Assembly (NCBI GenBank): GCA_026874595.1
Contig: CM049316.1
Coordinates: 68,164,676 to 68,228,675 of the forward strand
Source: Sipunculus nudus
Taxonomy: Eukaryota; Annelida; Sipuncula; Golfingiida; Sipunculidae
DNA: 64,000 nt
Reading direction: 5' to 3'
A program made the position numbers and the translations under genes. This document shows positions 60,006 through 64,000 of the stretch, piece by piece (position 1 is the stretch's first letter; each line of letters opens with the position of its first letter). The notes below the pieces were generated by a model. The model saw nothing but the letters and a program-made list of their open reading frames with translations, made no database searches and had not been told where the DNA came from.

Positions 60006-61277
60006 GGTACACATTTTTGTTAGAAAGGTCCAGGTGTTATTTTTAAAGAATACAATAATATTATACTAATTAATTACACTTGAGTGCTAGGCTTCACTGG
60101 ACATTTCATCATACTTTAATCTGACCACATCCAAGTCTGTATCCTTGTCCGAATAAGTGGAAACACATTTTACAGTATCAGAAGTAATGTAGATGCTTGA
60201 GTTCAAGTTAATTCATTGGAAAATAACCCTTCATCTCAACTTGTTTTTATTCAAAAAAACAATCTCTGTTCACTCTGCAAAAAAGAGAGGGAAACGATTA
60301 AACACAATTCATACTGTGAAAATAATATAAACCCAAATTATCCCCTTCATTCCTGTTGGAGGGCAAAATAATATGAATGACCAGCTAGCTCTATTGTTTT
60401 GAGTTATTGAGGTTTCAATGTGTTATACAGTGGAACCTGTCTGAAAGACCACCATAAGTGAACTGAATGCATTCATATAGATTATAACTGACATGTCTAT
60501 ATAAATCCCAACTCTAAAATTAAGGCCAGTCCCATGGGAGATTTCATAAAATAGGTATCACCAGACTTTTTTAAGAATAGGCCCATTGTTAATTGATTAA
60601 AGATGGAAATTCAAATATGCATATGTAGTATATCTGGGGCACATATGCATATGCAGCTAGGAATCTTACATATTATTTTCTTTGGGACTAATTTGATTGA
60701 TACATATACAGTATGTAAGTATTTATATGAATGCAGCAGGTTTCAATCGCTCACTAAAGCAACTAAAAATGTATACACATGGTAATGCATACACAGGTGG
60801 GTAAATTCCAAACAATGACAACAAAAATATGGTATTCCTATGGCAGAAGACTTCTCTGCTCCTGCAGCTTTTTACTATTATATCATTCTTATCCTATGGT
60901 TAAAATAAATTTAAATATCATTTTATTTAAGAAACTCTTTTTGAAAATTATTTCTTCTTCTATTGTTGAGAAGAACAAACACCAAACTTTAATTTTACAA
61001 AAAAAAGTTTTATTCTTTCAATTTCCACTTTAAATTATGATACAAAAATGTTTAGGTCTGTCAAATTATCTCAGACAGCCTTGACAAAAGCTACATGCTA
61101 TCCCCTTGGACTTACCTGTTTATAAATCCAAAGAATACTTGATCTTTAACGACTGGATATCCTCCATGTGGAGTATGAAGTATGATTTCTGCCAAGTGGG
61201 CGACTGACTCTCGTCTCTTCAATGTTATTGGCTGCTTTGTCATGATTTCCTTAGCTGAAAACAGTTCCAGATTAATC
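40893..61277 (-). CDS. CLC-type chloride channel / H+/Cl- exchanger, 3' part (five exons)
   Basis: Five minus-strand exons (61277-61116, 53660-53570, 52448-52425, 42270-42175, 41150-40893) join through GT-AG introns into one frame of 209 complete codons plus stop. The product is the cytosolic C-terminal region of a CLC protein: a CBS1 motif, a linker, then a CBS2 motif. In CLC transporters this pair of CBS domains binds nucleotides and tunes gating or exchange. Wording such as FRTLGLRHLTVVNENNQVVG and VTRKDL is closest in my reading to the intracellular ClC-6/ClC-7 class. The first exon here starts in mid-codon, and all membrane helices are missing, so the gene continues past the right edge. 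Intron lengths are about 7.5, 1.1, 10.2 and 1.0 kb. The 10-kb intron is large because it holds a retrotransposon. Confidence 0.85.
41505..41870 (+). repeat. Dispersed repeat family R, copy 3
   Basis: Lies in the last CLC intron. It is collinear with 22055-22560 (TTTATATCCACGT-GTAACATG, CGACCTCTGCTGGCACGTTC, AGAGTTTTG, CAGAGTAAGC). Confidence 0.68.
41930..42117. mobile_element. MITE with ACAGTGAAACCTC-type termini
   Basis: Starts ACAGTGAAACCTCTA and ends near TTTAGATGAGGTTTTATA, imperfect inverted termini around AAACCTC. Internal GTGGTCA and GGTCT words repeat. Related ends occur at 59302-59470 and 60400-60560. It has no coding capacity. Confidence 0.55.
42175..42270 (-). CDS. CLC exon: linker leading into CBS2
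   Basis: 96 nt, phase 0 at both ends, with acceptor TTTCTCCAG and donor CTG|GTGAGC. It reads FTLDKLSKPEVVHEM and ends KYRALYINL, joining directly to EPYANQSSVTV of the next exon. That junction resembles the 'DLSPYMNQS' type of stretch placed just before CBS2 in CLC proteins. The 5' LTR of the retrotransposon begins only 182 bp upstream of this exon's acceptor, in the large intron. Confidence 0.8.
42449..42452. repeat. Retrotransposon target duplication, left (GTAT)
   Basis: GTAT directly before the 5' LTR, repeated at 51581-51584 directly after the 3' LTR. Confidence 0.85.
42453..42688 (+). repeat. 5' LTR (236 bp)
   Basis: Bounded by TG...CA with the short inverted ends TGTAA/TTACA. It matches 51345-51580 at all but one position. 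The LTR is GC-richer than the host DNA. A short frame repeated in both LTRs is a by-product of this identity, not a gene. Confidence 0.97.
42691..42704 (+). promoter_or_regulatory. Primer binding site, tRNA-Ser-like
   Basis: TGGCGACGAAGATA begins 2 nt after the 5' LTR. It is complementary to a tRNA 3' end of the form CTTCGTCGCCA. From memory this agrees with eukaryotic tRNA-Ser(GCU), which ends CCTCGTCG-CCA, at all but one of the first 11 positions. Confidence 0.7.
42894..42945 (+). other. Tandem GC-rich hairpins in the leader
   Basis: Hairpin 1: CGGGGAACC (42894-42902) pairs with GGTTCCCCG (42905-42913). Hairpin 2: GTGGGGGC (42927-42934) pairs with GCCCCCAC (42938-42945) around a GGA loop. 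Their role is unknown; packaging or dimerisation structures would be expected in this part of a retroelement RNA. Confidence 0.7.
43060..43130 (+). other. tRNA-like / SINE-head-like stretch
   Basis: Contains an RNA polymerase III B-box match, GGTTCGATTCCCG at about 43107, with CTCCTAGTCTACAGATCGTA upstream, similar to an anticodon arm. I could not close an acceptor stem, so it is not a functional tRNA; a SINE fragment is more likely. Confidence 0.4.
43800..44545 (+). repeat. 64-bp tandem repeat rich in CAGTGA/TCACTG
   Basis: Units begin GATATCTGCACTGACATATA and continue CTTGCAGTGAAAATCATTCA, then CTGCATTTGGCTTTCACTGT and CAGT; starts at 43947 and 44011 give the 64-bp period. About eleven copies are present, the outermost ones diverged. 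Each unit holds several CACTG and CAGTG words in opposite senses, so the RNA can form many short hairpins. It lies wholly within the retrotransposon leader. Confidence 0.92.
45495..45866 (+). pseudogene. Retrotransposon gag, N-terminal part, ended by in-frame TAA
   Basis: 123 codons from the first good ATG after the leader, beginning MASHKRLDVCKASARQMAEH and continuing with a helical, charged segment (LDENPAFGPDDLE-type wording near residue 40). The TAA at 45864-45866 is in the same frame as the main gag frame that follows, and the frame between is open, so this is probably one gag interrupted by a nonsense change. No family signature is visible in this part. Confidence 0.7.
45918..47519 (+). 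CDS. Retrotransposon gag, main part
   Basis: 533 codons from an ATG that is in frame with the upstream gag fragment. Residues 1-225 are low-complexity, rich in Ser, Arg and His. Residues 230-400 form a typical retrotransposon gag domain (RLITFSGGDSSNWDSFIYQF, then LSGKALDYVREL and further LKQEERQTLEEF), the part that builds the particle. Residues 465-485 are Arg-Ser repeats. A zinc knuckle follows at 491-504, CFKCHQKGNFKQDC, but the expected histidine is asparagine at 499 (AAT at 47412-47414), so RNA binding is probably weakened. The last part overlaps pol and carries the -1 frameshift signal. Confidence 0.9.
   Translation: MPSSGILALSAPSRCRQVGPVGAASNSMMGYSCHSDEEGNQLTIHEVPSQSPHREPPPRRPRVSLVTSRSATRNRNPSQHLDAGPCHDQEPYYHSYDVPLSQVQRRPDRDNLHVRDREPASWEKRHSHETMRHSRSVQSRERIPRRYVEYLPVEDHRLRSCKQSGRRRRDHGNSSTSESSDSSSDREYRCLKRKHTKHRHHSSSSDSSEERHGGHHRAHTGRSCSPQAPRLITFSGGDSSNWDSFIYQFSRYAERYGWSSRKRAERLLDCLSGKALDYVRELRLDSDYRTLTRKLSKRFGISETPITVRRELQYLKQEERQTLEEFGQKVLFQVMNGFPEAKESTVEQLAVEDFLKGCLDKKAAATAMCKNPTKVHKAVQYVKDAANNYKAIYGKSSLPVRRVSFQSHPDSEETSHSVRATSVRDARLCESTGSSGFEMRMNDQMEKMNEQFNERMSRLEAMLQKLIEPSRSRSRSPSYSRSPQRPEEAVCFKCHQKGNFKQDCLSKSQTGQETAQGLNAKGLGPLAKTQPDS
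47465..47526 (+). promoter_or_regulatory. Programmed -1 ribosomal frameshift signal (gag-pol)
   Basis: Slippery heptamer GGGTTTA (47465-47471), in the gag phase G-GGT-TTA, fits X-XXY-YYZ. A 9-nt spacer follows, then a 10-bp stem: GGGTTGGGTC (47481-47490) with GACTCAACCC (47501-47510), one G-U pair included. The 10-nt loop contains TGGCCA, which can pair with TGGCCA at 47521-47526 to give an H-type pseudoknot. A -1 slip here enters exactly the pol frame, which is open from before this point. Sequence features are direct; activity is inference. Confidence 0.8.
47472..48082 (+). CDS. Retrotransposon pol, protease region
   Basis: This frame is entered from gag by the -1 shift; it has no need of its own ATG (the first is at 47606). 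It reads a protease of the retropepsin fold: VPVELNGIRANATVDSAAQV includes the active-site Asp in the form D-S-A rather than the usual D-S/T-G. The flanking hydrophobic strands and 'VSIMSKDQF' follow as in gypsy proteases. The downstream part includes 'ADITDLLRVEFLIVKKC', the second conserved strand region. A TGA at 48080-48082 ends the frame; the next frame continues in phase immediately after, so this is a nonsense change within pol. Confidence 0.85.
48083..49675 (+). pseudogene. Retrotransposon pol: RNase H remnant and integrase N-terminus; no reverse transcriptase
   Basis: In phase with the protease frame; the first ATG is at 48089 (528 codons from there). Residues 1-65 continue the post-protease linker. 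Reverse transcriptase, expected next, is missing: no F/YxDD or other RT motif occurs. From about residue 114 the frame is inside RNase H (LSPQQRRYCTMRKELLAIMR, VVRTDHNCLAWL). Catalytic E139 and D164 are present, the first Asp is lost with the deletion, and the last is Gly at 205. Integrase follows: zinc-binding H411, H418, C448, C451, and the first catalytic Asp at 474 (VHLDVLV). The frame then leaves the homologous path near 49630 and ends at 49675. Confidence 0.88.
49638..50360 (+). pseudogene. Retrotransposon integrase, core end and C-terminus (frameshifted)
   Basis: Continues integrase in the +1 frame relative to the preceding segment; homology starts at FLEHFVSTFGCP (about 49638), though the open frame begins at an ATG at 49566. 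It supplies the second catalytic Asp (HTDQGTNFGS) and the Glu (SSNGQVERRNR) 36 residues later, the D,D-35-E spacing. The C-terminal GPY/F module is visible as IQGPYLMIV and ends with HYNNLKAC. The missing overlap between frames suggests a one-base indel between the first and second Asp. Stop TGA at 50358-50360. Integrase inserts the cDNA copy into the genome. Confidence 0.88.
50361..51330 (+). other. Retrotransposon 3' untranslated region
   Basis: About 970 bp between integrase and the polypurine tract. Plus-strand frames are short. I see no envelope-like sequence. Confidence 0.7.
51331..51344 (+). promoter_or_regulatory. Polypurine tract
   Basis: GGAAAGGGGAGGGA, ending exactly at the start of the 3' LTR; it primes plus-strand DNA synthesis in LTR elements. 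Confidence 0.93.
51345..51580 (+). repeat. 3' LTR (236 bp)
   Basis: Same length and same TGTAAG/TTTACA ends as the 5' LTR, with one substitution between the two. Confidence 0.97.
51581..51584. repeat. Retrotransposon target duplication, right (GTAT)
   Basis: Matches 42449-42452. Confidence 0.85.
51585..52424. other. CLC intron, AT-rich
   Basis: Remainder of the 10-kb CLC intron beyond the retrotransposon. AT-rich, with no gene or distinct repeat recognised. Confidence 0.6.
52425..52448 (-). CDS. CLC 24-nt microexon
   Basis: Eight codons reading FDKNFWLE, in phase 0 on both sides, with acceptor CCTTTACAG and donor GAG|GTAAGA. It lies between two well-supported exons of matching phase. Its inclusion keeps the frame, and so would skipping it, so alternative use is possible. 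I support it from the two strong splice signals only; a transcript would decide. Confidence 0.6.
52890..52921. repeat. Poly(G) tract (interrupted)
   Basis: About 32 nt of G with one or two T interruptions; in a CLC intron. Confidence 0.9.
52927..53375. repeat. Duplicated SINE-like unit (two diverged copies)
   Basis: Copy 1 at about 52927-53060 and copy 2 at about 53247-53375 share 'TTCAAAC', 'CATTCCAACC', 'GGAAAGCAAGC' and 'CAGTTCAGTC...TTATATGCACCC'. On the minus strand copy 2 reads GGGTTTGAATCTAGG, similar to a polymerase III B box, so both may be fragments of a reverse-oriented tRNA-derived SINE. Confidence 0.5.
53570..53660 (-). CDS. CLC exon: end of CBS1 and linker
   Basis: 91 nt, acceptor GTTCTTTCAG, donor AAG|GTACAG. 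Its first base completes the arginine codon left open by the upstream exon; it then reads LELTVLLQDEQLF and an acidic stretch ending LDYHK. The other two frames contain stops. The acidic linker between CBS1 and CBS2 varies widely within CLC proteins, so no function is assigned to it. Confidence 0.82.
54290..55040 (+). repeat. Dispersed repeat family S, copy 1
   Basis: Shares ordered blocks with 56930-57665: TCAAAGTTGGG-AAAATTTAAGG, TCTCAAAGGAACRA-GTCGC, GACTATAGCTCAGATG-CTTA-AGTCA. A third copy begins near 63920 at the window end (GGTCGCAGTGACCTAATTT). Confidence 0.72.
55673..55990 (+). repeat. Dispersed repeat family T, copy 1
   Basis: Collinear with 57688-57985: AATCAGAAATTGTA-GTGG, CCAGTGGTTCCT-AGAA, CACCCATCTTTGA/AACTTGA, GATTTTGTT. 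It ends in 'ACCTATGGGTCACTGTGCTC', a phrase echoed near 61725. Confidence 0.7.
56773..56792. repeat. Poly(G) tract
   Basis: About 20 consecutive G residues. Confidence 0.92.
56930..57665 (+). repeat. Dispersed repeat family S, copy 2
   Basis: Second copy of the element at 54290-55040; it includes an expanded GGAC/GGACA patch at about 57585-57620 that the first copy has only as GACGGAC. Confidence 0.72.
57688..57985 (+). repeat. Dispersed repeat family T, copy 2
   Basis: Second copy of 55673-55990. In both places family T follows family S within about 650 bp, so S and T may be parts of one larger element. Confidence 0.7.
58060..58771. mobile_element. TA-flanked MITE (Tc1/mariner or pogo-like termini), ~708 bp
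   Basis: The left end TA-CCATATTTATGCATGTA and right end TACATGCATAAATACGG-TA are inverted repeats of about 27 bp with few mismatches, continuing into GACGAC/GTCGTC. The flanking TA dinucleotides fit a Tc1/mariner-type TA target duplication. A second GTCGTCTTATA block lies just inside the right end and GCCGTCTTATACAAG just inside the left. The inside has no transposase, so it is non-autonomous. Older than the LTR element judging by terminal mismatches. Confidence 0.85.
59302..59470. mobile_element. MITE fragment of the AAACCTC family
   Basis: Right end AATTTTGAGGTTTTACTGTA is the reverse of a TACAGTAAAACCTC terminus, as at 41930. The left end is degraded. Confidence 0.5.
60400..60560. mobile_element. 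MITE fragment of the AAACCTC family
   Basis: Contains ATACAGTGGAACCTGTCTGA at about 60425, followed by AAGACCACC, as in related copies; the other end is not clear. Confidence 0.45.
61116..61277 (-). CDS. CLC exon with CBS1 domain
   Basis: This is the most upstream exon in the window, 162 nt. It has acceptor TTTTCTTTTCAG before 61277 and donor AG|GTAAGT after 61116. It begins with the third base of a split codon and ends two bases into the next. The translation contains LFSAKEIMTKQPITL, a typical CBS start, and GGYPVVKDQVFFGFINR, the conserved 'G-PVV' strand, which continues into the next exon as LELTVLL. That ending matches the 'R-x-L-x-VLL' found after CBS1 in CLC proteins. The alternating helix-strand wording and clean phase make this a confident exon. 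Confidence 0.85.
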
Positions 61278-63040
61278 CTGAAAAGAAAACGATAAAAGAT
61301 AAATGTTATCTCTAATAATAATTGAGATGTGTGAACATTTGTTTAATCACAATTACAACTGTAATAGGAGTATTTTTTTACTCTGTCATAAACACATGTA
61401 TATATTAAAACATTGTTTTAGTCGAAATCTTCAAAAGGAATCACAACTTGGAGAAGGTATATAAGCCAAGTTTGAAATCGATACGTAAATCCAAACTGGA
61501 GTTCCCATATGGAAACAAACATGACGAACAAACAGGAAGACAAACTGACAGACAGATGGACAGACAGGGTGTTTAGGGCATCCGCTTATTCATCAGGGCC
61601 CTAATAGAAAAAAAAGGTGTCAGGAAACTAGATGAAACCACAGTTGCAAATCTGATTGTATCAATATAATTTTGCAATCTCAAAAACAAAATAAAATTGT
61701 AAAAATTAGAACAAGTGACCCAAGGGTCATGACGCTCAGCTGCCAAGCATGACCTGTGACATCATGGACTGAGATTCACAACTTCCAGTCAAATTTTGAA
61801 GAACCAATTTGTTGAAAATTTTCTATGACAACAGAAATATATATCACCTATGTCTGGTTAAAACACAGTGAATTGATGGTCTGAGGAAAATGCATGATTG
61901 TTAAGCTATCAGGAACTATTCCAACAGCTTGCTTGAAACCTGTCAGTCTCAAAGGAACACCACAAAGGGCAAATATACGATCAAAATATATAGCAAAAAT
62001 CAAGGAAATACATGCAAGAATTATTGAGAAACAGGTGCTTCTGTATGAATTTTTATTCAATACAAGCCAACTGTACTGCACTTTCATAGATGATGATAAT
62101 ATTTATTAAGAAATATTTGACCCAATCCTTTGCAAGATTACATTAATATACGTCCAACTGCCTTCACTTTAACAGTTCTTGAGATAATATGATCAAAAGG
62201 AATTTAAAGATGGTTGCCTGGTGGCCATTTTGGACTTCTGACAGGTCTGAAATCAGACAACAACCATTCTCTAAATCAGACAAAAAATTGAAGGAAAATT
62301 ACTGAAACTGCACTGAAAAAAGGATTTCTAAGGTGGCTAACTGGCAGACATAATGGATTTCTGACAAGTCTGACATTTGATATCACACATCCTTCAATAA
62401 GAGACCAAACTTGGGGCAAATTCTCCAAATGATGTTACAGTAATGAATGTCCAAAACAATTCAAAAGGCATGTTCAGGCGCTCATATCAGATTTATAGAT
62501 ATGCAAATGTAAAAGTGTAGGTCCAATATTTTTTATTATCATTCTGCTTTTCAATGGGGTCAGCAGGGTAGGTAAACTGCCAAACCTGAAAGAAAAGAAA
62601 TGCAGAAAGCATGACTAAGAGTCTTGTAATAAAATAAAGCCATCCTAAATCAAGTACACATCCACATATTATGAGAACAAACACTTGCTTTTATATGTGG
62701 TGATATATATTAAAATATTCAGATATCTAGGAAACTAAGTTTATTGCTAGGATTCCATAAAATAAACTGCAAAATGTTTCCATCATCTTATAAATCAGTA
62801 GCTAAACCTTAATACTATACTCTCATAGTCTTAATGCCTGGCTGAAGCATTCTGACAACAGTGTTTTTGTTATGAAGTAAGGAGGTACTTATCACTGAGC
62901 CTTATCTCTTAATAGGCTGATACAAAAGGGAGTCATATGTCACCAGTGTCACTCACAATTACAGCCAAACAGGGAGATGTACCAGCTGGAGTGGGATGGT
63001 TATATATACAAGAAAAATAAGAGATGGTCTATAAAATAAG
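61278..63040. other. Non-coding DNA upstream of the first visible CLC exon
   Basis: Presumably CLC intron. Repetitive DNA is recognisable at 61690-62440, with phrases such as GTGACCCAAGGGTCATGACG, shared in style with family T. No further CLC exon is found, although 62493-62590 on the minus strand has a good acceptor and a short open frame without CLC resemblance. Confidence 0.5.
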
Positions 63041-63900
63041 TAATTGTGAACATCCTTGACCCATGACCTTGGCCTTTTGCCCATATATCAACTAGATTCT
63101 TTCTAAATGATGGGTAACTACTAACCACTTAAATCTGGTGTAATTACTTGGCAACCAATGGGTGAATAACTTTGACCTGCAACCTTTAACCTGCTGACCA
63201 GCTGACCCCAAAATCAATAAGTTATTTATTCAAGCAAAAAGACCCATAAATATGAAGTTTGAGTCAAACTGAGTGATGCATTGATGTGGCATATGTGAAA
63301 GACTGAAGGTTTGGGTTGAACAGTTACACTTGAAATATGCTCACAAGCATTTAGAACAATTGAATATTGTGACCTTGACCTTTGACTTTTTGACCGCAAC
63401 ATCAATAGGCTTCTTCCCTTATTGGTAGGTAAGCCATATATGACAGATGGAAGGTACAGATTGAAAAGTTTGCCTGAAAATGACTCCACGCAGGAAGTGG
63501 GTGCTGTGAACTTGACCTTTGACCTCAAAATCAACAGGTCTTTTCCCCTGTTGGCAGAGAAGCAATATCAGTGCTGGAAGGTTTGGAATGAAAAGTCTAG
63601 CTTGAAATGTGTCCACAACCTTTTCAAAGAAGTGGATCCTGTGACCCTGACCTTTGACCTTGTGACCTCAAAATCTATAGGATTCTTCTCCAACTTAGTA
63701 GGTGAGCTATATGTGAAAAATCAAAGAATTGGGATGAAAGGGTTGGCTTAAAATGCATCCACAGGCTTTTCAAAGAAGAGGCTCCTGTGACCTTGACCTT
63801 TGACCTTTTGACCTAAAAAAAATTATGGTTCTCCCCCTGTTGGTAGGTGAGCTGTATGTGAAAGATGGAAGGTTTGGGATGAAAATTTTGTCTCAAAGAG
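63040..63900 (+). repeat. ~140-bp tandem repeat with GACCTTGACCTTTGACC core
   Basis: Core words start at about 63371, 63508, 63643 and 63789, spaced 137, 135 and 146 bp. Between cores the units share 'CTCAAAATC-ATAGG-TTCTTC', 'GGTAGGTRAGC-ATATGTGA' and 'GGTTTGGGATGAAAA'. Earlier, more decayed units run back to about 63040. On the minus strand the core reads AGGTCAAAGGTCAAGG, i.e. repeated AGGTCA half-sites. Confidence 0.85.
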
Positions 63901-63914
63901 TTATTTCTAGGGGG

Positions 63915-64000
63915 TGCAAACACACCCCATAACTTTGAGAATATAGGTCGCAGTGACCTAATTTCAGGTTTGCAAGGAGATCTTTTTATAACCTCTAAGA
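63915..64000 (+). repeat. Dispersed repeat family S, copy 3 (cut by window end)
   Basis: Contains GGTCGCAGTGACCTAATTT and AAGGAGATCTTT, matching blocks of the copies at 54290 and 56930; it continues beyond the window. Confidence 0.6.

Larger units (their letters stand above)
53661..61115. other. Large CLC intron filled with repeats
   Basis: 7.5-kb intron. It contains paired dispersed elements (54290-55040 with 56930-57665, and 55673-55990 with 57688-57985), a G20 run at 56773-56792, a (GGAC)n patch near 57585-57620, the TA-flanked MITE at 58062-58769, further MITE ends at 59302-59470 and 60400-60560, (AT)n at 59497-59522 and (TATG)n at 59975-60005. No other gene seen. Confidence 0.65.

Noticed and set aside
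62493-62684. Minus-strand frame after a good acceptor, reading VWQFTYPADPIEK
   Set aside because: It lies upstream of the CBS1 exon but does not resemble the CLC sequence expected there, runs into a stop, and has no convincing donor.

Overview
The window is invertebrate-type nuclear DNA: AT-rich, gene-poor, split by long introns and crowded with simple repeats. Several families fit a bivalve or other lophotrochozoan mollusc. These are tRNA-headed SINEs, the 'GACCTTGACCTTTGACC' tandem unit, dispersed 'GTCGCAGTGACCTAATTT' elements and very long (AT)n and poly(G)/poly(C) tracts. The mollusc assignment is inference from repeat style, not from a marker gene.

Layout. 1-1060: diverged 30-bp minisatellite. 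2040-5990: about 3.9 kb of a 31-bp satellite with a homogeneous core. 6005-6500: dispersed 'ACTCGGAC' repeat. 8109-9074: two copies of one tRNA-derived SINE facing opposite ways, one with a clean 15-bp target duplication. 9-36 kb: mostly non-coding, with microsatellites, two identical tRNA-Ala(AGC) genes (24574 and 27353), a perfect 48-bp palindrome (15773-15820) and CRE-like site clusters. 36-40.8 kb: non-coding, with a fold-back element and short tandem repeats.

40893-61277 (minus strand) holds the only host protein gene I can support: the 3' part of a CLC-type chloride channel or H+/Cl- exchanger. Five exons join in one open frame and encode the cytosolic CBS1-CBS2 region. The membrane domain must lie beyond the right edge.

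In one CLC intron, on the opposite strand, sits a complete-ended Ty3/gypsy LTR retrotransposon (42453-51580). It has 236-bp LTRs differing at one base, a 4-bp target duplication, a primer site like the 3' end of tRNA-Ser, and a polypurine tract. Its gag carries a stop codon and a damaged zinc knuckle. Gag and pol overlap at a textbook -1 frameshift signal. Pol has an aspartic protease motif, a stop codon, a truncated RNase H and a frameshifted integrase, but no reverse transcriptase. It therefore looks like a recent, non-autonomous insertion made in trans. The rest of the CLC introns and right flank hold a TA-flanked MITE (58062-58769), further MITE fragments, repeated mollusc-type elements and, at 63040-63900, a roughly 140-bp tandem repeat whose units carry nuclear-receptor-like direct repeats.
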